NCBI GenBank assembly: GCA_037045155.1
Contig: JBAOIG010000003.1
Coordinates: 372,001-436,000, forward strand
Reading direction: 5' to 3'
DNA from: Thermomicrobiales bacterium
Lineage (GTDB): Bacteria; Chloroflexota; Chloroflexia; Thermomicrobiales; CFX8
DNA: 64,000 nucleotides
Of this stretch, positions 8,688 to 17,715 are shown one piece after another. The number at the start of each line of letters is the position of its first letter. Within the stretch, counting starts at the first letter, position 1. The notes under the pieces were generated by a model that was not told the DNA's origin, ran no database searches, and saw only the letters and a program-made list of their open reading frames with translations. Both the position numbers and the translations under genes were made by a program.

Positions 8688-9408
8688 CTAGTTCTGTGGA
8701 TCCACCAGTGGCGTCGAGTTGGGTACGCCGCTGCGCCGAGGGAACTGCGCCGGAGTCGGCTTGAGCTTGTCGACGATGATGATCCTGGTGCCCTCGACAC
8801 GACCGTCGAGCGTCGGACGCGCCCGCCCGCCGAGCAGGCGAATCGCATAGTCCGCCTCCGCAAGCTCCTCATCGGAGGCGGACCCCTTCGGCAGAATTGC
8901 CACGCCGCCGGGCCGAATGAGCGGCAGTATCAGCTCGACGAGTGTGACGAGTCGGGCGACTGCCCGCGCCGTTGCGACGTCGAATCGTTCGCGATACTGC
9001 CGGTCGCGCCCAAGATCCTCGGCGCGCGAATGGATGGCCACAACGTTGTCGCAGCTCGATTTTCCGGGCGGTCTCATTGAGGAAGCGGACCTTCTTGGCG
9101 GTGGAGTCTACCAGCGTTACGCGCAGACTCGGCCGGCCGATCGCGAGCGGCAGGCCCGGAACGCCGCCACCGGATCCGATATCCACCAGCGTCCGCGCGT
9201 CATCCGGGATGACCCGGAGCAAGTCGAGCGAGTCCGCCAGGAGGCGAATCTGCGCCGCGTCCGGATCGGAGATGCGGGTGAGATTCATCACGCTGTTGGC
9301 CTCAAGCAGCAGATGAAGATACTGTGTCAGCTGCGCGGTAGCACCATCGTCGAGCCGGATCGCATGCTCATCGAGCCATCGGCGAAGGATCGGCAGCGGC
9401 TCACTCAC
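8688..9408 (-). pseudogene. rsmG: 16S rRNA (guanine527-N7)-methyltransferase, frameshifted in this sequence
   Basis: RsmG (GidB) methylates G527 of 16S rRNA. The N-terminal part (9408 to about 9060) carries the AdoMet site VDIGSGGGVPGLPLAI and VTLVDSTAKKVRFL. The rest of the protein (NVVAIHSRAEDL, ERFDVATARAVA, LIRPGGVAILPKG) continues in another frame down to 8688. The join lies around 9050-9075, and 721 bases equals 240 codons plus one, so one base is extra (or two are missing). The original frame would run on as nonsense to 8869. Both halves match the family well up to the join, so this is a recent indel or a sequencing error. The gene follows dxs by 8 bases, probably as one operon. Confidence 0.88.
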
Positions 9409-9416
9409 CCCGACGG

Positions 9417-11291
9417 TCAGCGTGTCGGGACAGCCGCGCGCTGCGCGACGACCGTCCGCGCGCCCGCCACGATGTCTTCCAGCGTCAGACCTGCCTGTCG
9501 GCGCAATGATGTCTGCGAGGCGTGGTCGAAGAAGCGGTCGGGAATGCCCAGCACGTGGACAGGGATCTGCACGTGCTCACGCGCGAGCAGCTCAAGCACT
9601 GCCGAGCCGAAGCCCCCGATCGCCGCGCCTTCCTCAATCGTTACCACCGCGCCAGTCTTTCGCGCCATTCGGAGAATCAGCGTCTCATCGAGTGGCTTGA
9701 TGAAGCGGGCGTTTACTACTGCCGCCGAGATGCCCGCTTCTGCGAGCGAGTCGGCTGCCCGTTCGGCAGTGAGCGCCATCGTGCCGCAGGAGATGAGCGT
9801 CACGTCCTTGCCGTCGCGGATGATCTCGCCTCGACCAATCGGCAGCACATGCGGCTCTTCGGCGATCGAGACGCCCGTTCCGGACCCGCGGGGATAGCGC
9901 AGCGCGCTCGGCCCTCCCTCGTGCTCGACGGCGGTCCGCAACATGTGGCGAAGCTCTGCCTCATCCTTGGGCGCCATGATGACCATGTTCGGCAGGCAGC
10001 GCAGGTACGAGATGTCGAACACGCCGTGATGCGTCCGGCCGTCGTCACCGACGAGGCCGGCCCGATCCATCGCGAATACCACCGGCAGATTCTGGATGCA
10101 GACATCGTGAACGATCTGATCGTACGCGCGCTGCAGGAACGTCGAATAGATCGCTACCACTGGCCGAAGACCGTGTGTCGCCAGACCGGCGGCGAAGGTA
10201 ACCGCGTGCTGTTCGGCGATCCCGACGTCGAAGAATCGATCCGGATGACTTCTGGCGAACGGCAACAGGCCGGTGCCATCCGGCATTGCCGCGGTGATCG
10301 CAACGATCCGGTCGTTCGCTGCCGCAAGCTCGGTCAGCGTTTCGCCGAAGACATCCTGGAACTTCGGCGGTTGCGGCGCCGTGTTCGCCGGCGTAGCGAC
10401 CTTCGCCGCGTGGTGCTTGAACGGATCGCTCTCCGCCCAGTCGAACCCCTTGCCTTTGGCAGTAACGCAATGAACGAAGACCGGGTCATCCACCTGCTTT
10501 GCCTGCTCGAACGCCTCGATCAGGTCGCCCATGTTGTGTCCATCGACTGGCCCGACATAGGTGAAGCCGAGCTCTTCCCAGATCATCGTGTGATAGACGA
10601 ACTCCTTGAACGAGTCCTTCATTCGCTTGCCCAGCTCGACGAACAGATCGCCGCGCGGCAACCTGTCCAGAATGCGCTCGAACTCGTCCTTGGCGCGGTG
10701 GTAGCGCTCGTCGGTGCGGACGCGATTGAGGTACTTCGGGATCGCGCCGACGTTTGGCGCGATGCTCATCTCGTTGTCGTTCAGCACGACGATGAGCGGA
10801 AGGCCGAGGCTGCCTGCGTTGTTCAGTGCCTCGTAGGCCATGCCGCCGGTCAGTGCTCCATCACCGATCACGGCTATCGCCCGGCCCGGTTGCCCGGTCA
10901 GGTGATGCGCGGCTGCCATGCCGAGCGCGGCCGAGACGCTTGTGCTGGCATGGCCAGCGCCAAACGCGTCGTGCTCGCTCTCCTCCCGTTGGAGAAACCC
11001 CGATAGGCCGCCCTCAGTCCGAATCGTCGGGAACTGGTCGTATCGGCCTGTCACCAGCTTATGGGGATAAGCCTGATGACCGACATCGAAGACGAGGTGA
11101 TCGGTTGGTGAATCGAAGACGTAGTGCAGGGCGAGGATCAGGTCGGTCGCTCCGAGGTTGGATGCGAAATGCCCGCCATTCTTGCTCGTGACTTCGTAGA
11201 TCTCATCGCGGATCTGTCGGGCCAATGCCTCGAGCTCGGGAATCGAGAGCTGTTTGAGGTCTTCTGGTCCATGTAACTGCTCGAGGTGCAT
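9417..11291 (-). CDS. dxs: 1-deoxy-D-xylulose-5-phosphate synthase
   Basis: Dxs condenses pyruvate with glyceraldehyde 3-phosphate using thiamine diphosphate. This is the first step of the MEP isoprenoid pathway and also feeds thiamine and pyridoxal synthesis. The 624-residue product has the N-terminal ThDP domain (DVGHQAYPHKLVTG, IGDGALTGGMAYEALNNAG, VLNDNEMSIAPNVGA), the transketolase pyrimidine-binding domain (FDVGIAEQHAVTFAAGLA) and a C-terminal transketolase domain. The ATG at 11291 follows GGAGGA by 9 bases. Length is normal. It precedes rsmG by 8 bases. A polyprenyl synthase fragment at the far end of the window uses the same pathway's products. Confidence 0.97.
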   Translation of the reverse strand: MHLEQLHGPEDLKQLSIPELEALARQIRDEIYEVTSKNGGHFASNLGATDLILALHYVFDSPTDHLVFDVGHQAYPHKLVTGRYDQFPTIRTEGGLSGFLQREESEHDAFGAGHASTSVSAALGMAAAHHLTGQPGRAIAVIGDGALTGGMAYEALNNAGSLGLPLIVVLNDNEMSIAPNVGAIPKYLNRVRTDERYHRAKDEFERILDRLPRGDLFVELGKRMKDSFKEFVYHTMIWEELGFTYVGPVDGHNMGDLIEAFEQAKQVDDPVFVHCVTAKGKGFDWAESDPFKHHAAKVATPANTAPQPPKFQDVFGETLTELAAANDRIVAITAAMPDGTGLLPFARSHPDRFFDVGIAEQHAVTFAAGLATHGLRPVVAIYSTFLQRAYDQIVHDVCIQNLPVVFAMDRAGLVGDDGRTHHGVFDISYLRCLPNMVIMAPKDEAELRHMLRTAVEHEGGPSALRYPRGSGTGVSIAEEPHVLPIGRGEIIRDGKDVTLISCGTMALTAERAADSLAEAGISAAVVNARFIKPLDETLILRMARKTGAVVTIEEGAAIGGFGSAVLELLAREHVQIPVHVLGIPDRFFDHASQTSLRRQAGLTLEDIVAGARTVVAQRAAVPTR

Positions 11292-11342
11292 GAAGATCTT
11301 CCTCCAGAGCGCGACAGGTACGATCCCCTGCCCGCCGGCTGT

Positions 11343-11388
11343 CCCTATTCGCTGCCCTGCCCGGCCGGCCGCGGCCGGCCGGATAGGG
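11343..11388. repeat. GC-rich nested palindrome between dxs and the ggt-like gene
   Basis: A perfect 22-base palindrome of GGCCGG units occupies 11361-11382. CCCTAT at 11343-11348 and ATAGGG at 11383-11388 could form an outer stem. It lies downstream of the ggt-like gene and upstream of dxs, both on the minus strand. It may act as a terminator, but no U-run follows. Confidence 0.45.
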
Positions 11389-11470
11389 CGCGCAACCCCT
11401 GAATGGTACTCCAGGACATAATCTCCGCGACCAGCCGCGCGAACCGTGCCGCCGCTGGCTGGTGTGACGA

Positions 11471-13132
11471 TTAGAGCCCGAGCGCAATTCCCTCGGTGCG
11501 CGGATCGGTTCCACCCTCCAGGTTACCGGTTTCGGGGTCTCGGTAGATGATCAGTGCCGCGCCGCCAGCCGCATACGGTCCAACGACGCGGACCGCGTGG
11601 CCTCGCGCGCGCAGCGCTTCGATCGTATCCGCGTCAACCCGAGATTCGATTCGCAGCTCGAACGGGTTGTCGATGTTGATCGGGTCGGTGCCGGGGAACG
11701 ATTGCCAGCGTGGCGCTTCCACTGTCTGCTGAACATCCAACCCGTAGTCGAGCAGGTTCGTCACTGCCTGCATATTCCACTGTGGCTGCTGATCGCCGCC
11801 GGGTGTCCCTCCGACATAGAGCAGCTTGCCGTCGCGACCGATTGCGTAGCAATTGAGCGTGTGCATCGTCCGTTTGCCACCTTCGATGACATTCGGATGG
11901 CCTTCGACCAGGCTGAAGCCGCGGCCGACCCGATTGTTCAGCAGGATCCCGGTGTCTCCTGCGACGACATGGCTGCCAAAGCCGGCCGAGTGCGACTGAA
12001 TGAATGACACCATGTTGCCGGCTGCGTCGGCGGCGCAGAGATAGGTCGTGTCGCCGTTCGTCTCCGGGATCGCGCCTGGCTCGACCGTGTTTGTCGCGTG
12101 CTGGGGGTCGATCGTGGCGAAGCGGTCTGCGGCGAACGCTTTCGATAGCATCGTGTCGAGCGGCACGGGGCCGAAACGCGGGTCGTGGGAATATCGGTTT
12201 CGGTCCGCGAAGGCCCGCTTCTTTGCTTCGGTCATCAGGTGGATCGATGCCGCGCTGTTGTGCCCGAGGCCGGCCAGATCCGCGTGCTCGATGATATTCA
12301 GCTCTTCGAGGAGGATGTGACCCTGGGTCGGCAGCGTCGTCTGATAGACGGTGTAGCCGCGATAATCGACCGAGATGGGCTCGTAGATGTCGTTCTCGTG
12401 GCTGGCGAGGTCTTCGACCGTCAGCTCGCCCCCCATCTCGCGGATCGCATGTGCGACACGCCGGCCGAGATCGCCACGATAGAACGCGTCGGCCCCTTCC
12501 TCCGCCAGGATGCGGAGCGACTGCGCCAGCTCGGGATTTGCAAGGATCCAGCCCGGTTGTGGCGCGCGCCCGTTGTCGAGATAGATCCGAGCGGAATCAG
12601 GGTACTTTGCCAACTCCTCCGCCGATGCCTCGATCGTCCGGGCGCCGGTGTCCGAGAGCGGGAATCCGCGTTCGGCGTAGTGAATGCCGTAGGCAAATAG
12701 CTCCTTCGCCGGCAGGGTGCAGAAGCGTTCAATCGCGATGAACCATGTTGCAACCGCGCCGGGAACACCCATCGAGAGCGGGCCGAAGAACGGCATCTGT
12801 GTGTGGCCACGTGACGTGAAATATTCTCGCGAGAGTGCTCGTGGCGCGATCCCGGATCCATTGACCGCCGTCATTGTTCCGTCGGCCTGGCCGTAGATGA
12901 AAAACGCATCCCCGCCGACGCCGCACATCGCCGGTATGACGACCGCTGTCGTGATTGCCGCGGCAACGATCGCGTCCATCGCATTGCCGCCCTTACGGAG
13001 CACGTCCAGCCCGGCGGCGCTGGCCAACGGATGTGCCGTCGCGACCATGCCGCCATTGGCCAGAACTCGCGATCGTGTCTGCTGGAACGACGCGGCCAGC
13101 GCGTGATCGGCCGCTTCTCGAACCTCTGCCAT
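11471..13132 (-). CDS. gamma-glutamyltransferase family (Ntn-hydrolase) protein
   Basis: The 553-residue product is a gamma-glutamyltranspeptidase-type Ntn hydrolase. The expected autocleavage point is the Thr pair in NGDTTYLCAAD (about residue 385), which would create a large and a small subunit. GNAMDAIVAAA, GVGGDAFFI and the small-subunit motif GGTPGGDQQPQ are typical of the family. No signal peptide is seen, so it is probably cytoplasmic. Family members hydrolyse or transfer gamma-glutamyl groups, or act as acylases; the substrate is not known. The ATG at 13132 follows GGGGAGGGG at about 10 bases; longer in-frame starts upstream have no better site. It is transcribed divergently from the molybdopterin oxidoreductase gene. 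Confidence 0.88.
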   Translation of the reverse strand: MAEVREAADHALAASFQQTRSRVLANGGMVATAHPLASAAGLDVLRKGGNAMDAIVAAAITTAVVIPAMCGVGGDAFFIYGQADGTMTAVNGSGIAPRALSREYFTSRGHTQMPFFGPLSMGVPGAVATWFIAIERFCTLPAKELFAYGIHYAERGFPLSDTGARTIEASAEELAKYPDSARIYLDNGRAPQPGWILANPELAQSLRILAEEGADAFYRGDLGRRVAHAIREMGGELTVEDLASHENDIYEPISVDYRGYTVYQTTLPTQGHILLEELNIIEHADLAGLGHNSAASIHLMTEAKKRAFADRNRYSHDPRFGPVPLDTMLSKAFAADRFATIDPQHATNTVEPGAIPETNGDTTYLCAADAAGNMVSFIQSHSAGFGSHVVAGDTGILLNNRVGRGFSLVEGHPNVIEGGKRTMHTLNCYAIGRDGKLLYVGGTPGGDQQPQWNMQAVTNLLDYGLDVQQTVEAPRWQSFPGTDPINIDNPFELRIESRVDADTIEALRARGHAVRVVGPYAAGGAALIIYRDPETGNLEGGTDPRTEGIALGL

Positions 13133-13186
13133 GCCTGCGATACCCCTCCCCGAATCAACCATGTGGACCGCCCGCAGTGTACTTGA

Positions 13187-13214
13187 TTGACGTTCAAGAT
13201 CCGGGTCGTAGACT
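13187..13214 (+). promoter_or_regulatory. candidate sigma-70-type promoter for the molybdopterin oxidoreductase gene
   Basis: TTGACG at 13187-13192 and TAGACT at 13209-13214 are 16 bases apart, about 43 bases before the ATG at 13257. Confidence 0.5.
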
Positions 13215-13256
13215 TCGACGGTACGACACATCGCGTGAGGCGCGGAGGGATCCAGC

Positions 13257-15380
13257 ATGACCACCAGCCCGACGATACACATCCGAGGAGCGTGCCCGCA
13301 CGACTGCCCCGATACCTGTGCCACGTGGGTCGATGTGCGCGACGGGGTTGCGGTTGGCTTTCGAGCTGATGATGCGCACCCGATTACTCAGGGCTGGCTT
13401 TGCGCGAAGGTGCGGCCATATCTCGACCGTGTCTATCACCCCGACCGGCTTCAGCACCCGCTGCGTCGCGTTGGCCCGAAGGGGGCCGGCCGCTGGGAGC
13501 GCATTGGATGGGACGAAGCACTCGCGGAGATCGCCACTCGCTGGCAACAGATTATCGACACCGACGGCCCGGCGGCGATCCTGCCGTACTCCTACAGCGG
13601 CACGCTCGGCCTGGTACAGAATGTCGTCACTGCCGCGCGTCTGTTCAATCGCATCGGCGCCAGCGGTCTTGAGCGCTCGATCTGCGATGCCGCTGCCTCG
13701 GCGGCGATCGCCGCGACGCTCGGCGCCAAGTGGGCTCCGCTGGCGCAGGACGTCGAGCACGCGAATCTCGTCATCATCTGGGGTCACAACCCCGCAAGCA
13801 CGAACCCGCACTTCATGCCGTTTCTGCGCCGCGCTCAGCGGGCTGGCACGAAGGTCATCGTCATCGACCCACGCAGGACGACGACCGCTCGTTCGGCGGA
13901 CCTGCACCTCCAGCCGAAACCGGCTACCGACGGCGCGCTGGCGCTGGGCATGATGAACATCATCTTTGCCGAGGGACTGCACGATGAAGCCTGGCTGGAG
14001 ACACATGCGCTGGGCTGGCGTGAGCTTCGCGAGCGAACAACGGAGTATTCACCAGAGCGGGTTGCGGGAATCACCGGCCTTGCCGAGGAGGTCATTGTCG
14101 CGCTGGCGCGTGAATACGCGACGACGAAGCCGGCGCTCCTCAAATTCTCCGATGGCGTCCAGCGCCACGGTAATGGCGGCCAGACCGTTCGGGCATTGTT
14201 GAGCCTGGCGGCGATTACCGGGAATATCGGCATGCTCGGCGGGGGCATCTTCTACAGCACGAGTGGATACGTGGCGTGGGATTCCGAGGCGGTCGGCCAT
14301 GCATCCGAGTGCCCGCCCGTGCCGCGAATCATCAATATGAACCGGCTTGGAGCAGCGCTTACCGGCGAGACGTCCGACCCGCCGATTCGCGCGCTCTACG
14401 TATTCAACGGCAACCCGGCAGCGTCGACCCCAAACTCGTCGAAGATCATTGAGGGCCTCCAGCGCGAGGACCTGTTCGTTGTCGTCCACGACTTGTTTAT
14501 GACCGATACGGCCGGTTACGCAGACATCGTCCTGCCGGCTACCTCGCAGCTGGAACAGGTGGACCTGCACAAGGGCTACGGCCACCACTTCCTGCAGTAC
14601 AACCATCAGGCCATCGAGCCGCTCAGTGAGGCGCGTTCTAACTGGGACGTCATGCGCGCGCTGGCAGAGGCTCTGGGCTACGAGGATACGTGGCTGCGTC
14701 AGAGCGTCGAGGAGGTTATCGATGAGGTTCTCTCGGCGACCCGCGACCACAACCCATTACTGACAGGGGTGACGCTGGAGCGACTTCAGTCGGAGGGCAC
14801 AATCCCGTATGCGTCAATTGAGCCGGGCTGGGTCCCGTTTGGCGACGGGGTCTTCCCGACGCCGTCCGGGAAGGTCGAGCTTGCCAGCGACGCCATGGTC
14901 ATGGCTGGCCTGGATCGCCTCCCGGAGTACCTGCCGCCGGCCGAGTTTGCCGGCCGTATCGACGACGATCAACTCGTCCTGCTATCCGGGGCGGCACACC
15001 ATTACGTGTCCAGCAGCCTGGCGAATCTCGCAGTGCTGATGCGCAAGGAAGGCGAGCCGTATCTGGAGATCAACCCTGCCGACGCCGCAGCGCGTGGCGT
15101 TGCCGACGGCGGGCCCGTGCTCGTGTCTAACGATCGTGGATCAGTGAGACTGCGCGCCATCGTCACAGATGATGTGCCGCTCGGAGTCGTCGTTTCGCCA
15201 AAGGGACCATGGGCTCGGAACGCGGCCGACGGACGAAATGTCAACTGGCTAACGTCCGATGCGCTGGCCGATCTCGGTGGCCAGAGCACCTTCCACAGTA
15301 ACCTGGTGACAGTCCATCCGGTGGAAACTGCCGAGGCGACAACGGGGCGGCGTGAGTTGGCGGCGATGCCTGGCGACTAG
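13257..15380 (+). CDS. molybdopterin oxidoreductase, DMSO-reductase family, with N-terminal 4Fe-4S site
   Basis: The 707-residue product binds a bis-molybdopterin guanine dinucleotide cofactor and one 4Fe-4S cluster. The cluster ligands are visible as C-P-H-D-C-P-D-T-C near residues 13-21 and the Cys of GWLCAK near residue 49. GASGLERSICDAAASAA sits where the molybdenum ligand is expected, suggesting Cys (inference). IIWGHNPASTNPHF, VIDPRRTTTA and the C-terminal cofactor-binding domain (LVLLSGAAHHYVSSS..NLAVLM) fit the family. No twin-arginine signal is seen, so it is probably cytoplasmic. No partner electron-transfer subunit lies next to it. Substrate unknown. ATG at 13257 with GGAGGGA. Confidence 0.9.
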   Translation: MTTSPTIHIRGACPHDCPDTCATWVDVRDGVAVGFRADDAHPITQGWLCAKVRPYLDRVYHPDRLQHPLRRVGPKGAGRWERIGWDEALAEIATRWQQIIDTDGPAAILPYSYSGTLGLVQNVVTAARLFNRIGASGLERSICDAAASAAIAATLGAKWAPLAQDVEHANLVIIWGHNPASTNPHFMPFLRRAQRAGTKVIVIDPRRTTTARSADLHLQPKPATDGALALGMMNIIFAEGLHDEAWLETHALGWRELRERTTEYSPERVAGITGLAEEVIVALAREYATTKPALLKFSDGVQRHGNGGQTVRALLSLAAITGNIGMLGGGIFYSTSGYVAWDSEAVGHASECPPVPRIINMNRLGAALTGETSDPPIRALYVFNGNPAASTPNSSKIIEGLQREDLFVVVHDLFMTDTAGYADIVLPATSQLEQVDLHKGYGHHFLQYNHQAIEPLSEARSNWDVMRALAEALGYEDTWLRQSVEEVIDEVLSATRDHNPLLTGVTLERLQSEGTIPYASIEPGWVPFGDGVFPTPSGKVELASDAMVMAGLDRLPEYLPPAEFAGRIDDDQLVLLSGAAHHYVSSSLANLAVLMRKEGEPYLEINPADAAARGVADGGPVLVSNDRGSVRLRAIVTDDVPLGVVVSPKGPWARNAADGRNVNWLTSDALADLGGQSTFHSNLVTVHPVETAEATTGRRELAAMPGD

Positions 15381-15757
15381 GCTGGCGTGATCTTCTTCCA
15401 CCACGCCGCCACGGCCCACGGGTCATCCTCGCCATATGCGTAACCGTTCCAGTCGACAAGACGGCTGGCACGCAGCAGTTGCGGAATCACCTGCCCATGG
15501 ATGACCATTTTCGCCATGTCCGGGTTGTTTTCCGGCCAGCGGCGGATTGCCTCCTCATAGGCGACTTCGGTCGGCGGGTCGAGCTGCATCGCCTGGATGA
15601 ACTCCACGGTCGTGAATTCGTCTACGTTTATTCGTCTGATAATCGGCGCGATGTACGGTTCGAGAAAATCGATCAGATCTTCGACCGGATCACCGCCCGG
15701 CGGATTCAGGGTCGACACGCCATCCTCCAGATCACTGCGGCGCAACCAGTCGGGCAT
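15377..15757 (-). CDS. conserved hypothetical protein (126 aa)
   Basis: Starting at the ATG at 15757, the product is an acidic, probably soluble protein with no signal peptide or membrane segment. It contains DPVEDLIDFLEPYIAPIIRRI and ends in a Trp-rich stretch (DDPWAVAAWWKKITPA). No family is recognised. Its stop overlaps the convergent molybdopterin gene by 4 bases, and its start lies only 48 bases from the divergent sigma-factor gene, so the two could share a control region. The frame is open further upstream to 15886, but the composition there does not look coding. Confidence 0.65.
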   Translation of the reverse strand: MPDWLRRSDLEDGVSTLNPPGGDPVEDLIDFLEPYIAPIIRRINVDEFTTVEFIQAMQLDPPTEVAYEEAIRRWPENNPDMAKMVIHGQVIPQLLRASRLVDWNGYAYGEDDPWAVAAWWKKITPA

Positions 15758-15805
15758 TGTCACATATCGGACATGGACGGTGTTATATCGGTAGCAGGGA
15801 CGGAC

Positions 15806-16435
15806 ATGACTGCTGACGACGAGAGGCCGGCCAGCCGGGTGACCGCGACGATGATCGACACGAAAGCATCCGACCCCAGCGATCACACGCTGCTACGCGA
15901 ATCGCGGGGCGGAGACGCGCGGGCGTTCGAGGCACTGTTCACTCGCTACTATCCGCTCGTCTATGGTGTCGTCGCGCGGATTGTCGGCGACGCTGCCGAG
16001 GCAGAGGAGCTGACGCAGGAAACGTTTCTGCGACTTTACCTGCGTCCGATCGAGGCGACCGAGTCCGCCAATGTGCGGGCCTGGTTGCTACGGGTTGGAA
16101 CGAACGCGGCATTCAACGCCGTGCGGGCTCGTCGTCGGCGCGCCGGGTGGTTGCGACGGCTGGCGGGACGCGCGGATGCGCGTGCCACCGGCGACGACCC
16201 GTCGTCGATCGTGGCGGACCGCGACGAGGCGGACCGTGTCCGACAGGTGCTCGCGCAACTGCCGGAGCGACAGCGCGCGGCACTGGCGCTGCGCGCGTCG
16301 GGCCTCTCGTATGCCGAGGTCGCCGGTGTCCTTGGCGTACGGCCCGGCTCGGTCGGAACGATCCTGGCACGCGCGGAGCGAGCGTTCCGCGAAAAGGCCG
16401 GCGGGATATATCTGGCGGATGGAGGCGAGGAATGA
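15806..16435 (+). CDS. ECF-type RNA polymerase sigma factor
   Basis: The 209-residue product has the two conserved parts of group IV sigma factors. Region 2 is seen as FEALFTRYYPLVYGVV..ELTQETFLRLY (about residues 40-75). Region 4 is seen as LAQLPERQRAALALRASGLSYAEVAGVLG (about residues 145-175) with a helix-turn-helix. The linker is Arg-rich. The ATG at 15806 follows AGGGACGG. The stop overlaps the start of the next gene (ATGA), an anti-sigma factor, which is the usual arrangement. It likely directs an envelope- or stress-related regulon. No self-promoter could be recognised. Confidence 0.92.
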   Translation: MTADDERPASRVTATMIDTKASDPSDHTLLRESRGGDARAFEALFTRYYPLVYGVVARIVGDAAEAEELTQETFLRLYLRPIEATESANVRAWLLRVGTNAAFNAVRARRRRAGWLRRLAGRADARATGDDPSSIVADRDEADRVRQVLAQLPERQRAALALRASGLSYAEVAGVLGVRPGSVGTILARAERAFREKAGGIYLADGGEE

Positions 16436-17616
16436 GCCTGGGTGACCGGATTCGCGGCTGCCCGCCCGATGGAGCGCTTCGAGCGCTGATCGACGGCGAG
16501 GGTGATCCGCTCACTCGTGGTCATGTCGATGTCTGCGTGCGCTGCGCCCAGCGGCTGGCGCGACTCACCGACACGGTCACTGGTGTCGCGACAGCGATGG
16601 ACTGGCTGTCTACGGACTCTCGGGCAGCCGATCCCACTACCGCATATCGACGATTCAACGCAACGAGAACGCCGTCCCATCGGCGTTTCGACTCGACAGG
16701 GGGAAGCTGGATGAGAGATATCTGGACACGGCCGCGAACCAGAGCCGTTGCTGCGCTGGCAACCGTTGTCGTGCTGATGCTTGCTGTGTCGTTCTCGCCG
16801 ATGGCAACGGTCGCGAATGACTTTCTGAACCAGTTCAGAGTGCAGAAGTTTGCTGCGATCACGATACCGGTAAACTTGAGTGATCCGGGCAAGACCGCGC
16901 TGTTCGAGACGATGACCCACGGGGATCACAGCGAGATGAGCTCCCAGTTCTCGGCGCTGGGATCGTTCGACACAACATTCAACGTCAATAAGGACAACTT
17001 GCCGGCCGCGCTGACTGTCGACCAGGCTGCAGCCGAGTATGGCGGAATGCAAGCGCCCACAACGCTGCCGGGCGGCTATAACGCGGCCCCGCAGGCGTTC
17101 GTCACCGAAGCAGGCAGCGCCTCCTACACGCTCAATGTCGACGAGGCGAAGGGCATCATCAGCCGACTGAATCTACCGATTTACGCGTTCGACTCCGTCA
17201 CATCGCCGACACTGACGTTCGGTGTCGATGTGCCTGCGGCAGCGATTCTGCACTATCAGAATGCAGCAGGTGAGAACCTCGTCGTCGGTCAGATGGAAAG
17301 CCCGCAGCTCAATATCCCATCCGAGCTGAATGTGAACGCACTCCGCGAGGATATTCTGCGCTTCCCGGCTCTGCCAGCCGATTTGGCGGCCCAGCTTCGG
17401 GCAGTCAAGGACTGGAAGGAAACGCTGATCATCCCGATTCCTGAGGGCGCGACAAGCGAAGACGTGACAGTTGACGGCCATGCCGGCCTGCTGATCAAGT
17501 CCGATCAGGGCAACGGTGTCATCTGGCAGGCGGACGGCAAGCTCTACGCGGTTGCCGGCCAGGTGTCTGCAGATCAGGTGATGGCGACAGCCAAGTCGAT
17601 GGCCGCAGTCCACTGA
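16432..17616 (+). CDS. membrane anti-sigma factor with zinc-finger motif and large extracellular domain
   Basis: The product has 394 residues and begins inside the sigma gene's stop. The N-terminal cytoplasmic part has a zinc-anti-sigma motif, H31-x3-C35-x2-C38 (HVDVCVRC). One transmembrane helix follows at about residues 104-125 (VAALATVVVLMLAVSF). The remaining 270 residues should lie outside the membrane. They contain LTVDQAAAEYGGMQAPTTLP and IPIPEGATSEDVTVDGHAG, reminiscent of the DUF4367/sigma-E-regulator-like domains that sense the envelope. The external domain is much larger than in a minimal anti-sigma factor, so it may bind a ligand or a partner. It should hold the sigma factor of the preceding gene inactive. 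Confidence 0.85.
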   Translation: MSLGDRIRGCPPDGALRALIDGEGDPLTRGHVDVCVRCAQRLARLTDTVTGVATAMDWLSTDSRAADPTTAYRRFNATRTPSHRRFDSTGGSWMRDIWTRPRTRAVAALATVVVLMLAVSFSPMATVANDFLNQFRVQKFAAITIPVNLSDPGKTALFETMTHGDHSEMSSQFSALGSFDTTFNVNKDNLPAALTVDQAAAEYGGMQAPTTLPGGYNAAPQAFVTEAGSASYTLNVDEAKGIISRLNLPIYAFDSVTSPTLTFGVDVPAAAILHYQNAAGENLVVGQMESPQLNIPSELNVNALREDILRFPALPADLAAQLRAVKDWKETLIIPIPEGATSEDVTVDGHAGLLIKSDQGNGVIWQADGKLYAVAGQVSADQVMATAKSMAAVH

Positions 17617-17665
17617 TCCATGCTCCCGCCCGCGGGCGTTGTGGCACTCTGGTGACGATAATCTT

Positions 17666-17696
17666 GAAACGAGCCGCTCTCGTGGCGGCTCGTTTC
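17666..17696 (+). terminator. hairpin after the anti-sigma gene
   Basis: GAAACGAGCCGC (17666-17677) and GCGGCTCGTTTC (17685-17696) form a perfect 12-bp stem with a 7-base loop. The next 15 bases lack a U-run, so termination may be partial or read into the ABC operon. Confidence 0.65.
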
Positions 17697-17715
17697 ATGT
17701 AGTGGTGGTGGCCTG

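Noticed and set aside
9522..11006. Long plus-strand open frame (about 494 codons) opposite dxs
   Set aside because: It lies fully antisense to a well-conserved dxs gene; long antisense frames are expected in GC-rich DNA, and its protein has no recognisable motif.
11203..11514. Minus-strand frame spanning the dxs start and the ggt-like end
   Set aside because: It overlaps both genes in another frame and has an Arg-rich, non-coding-like composition.
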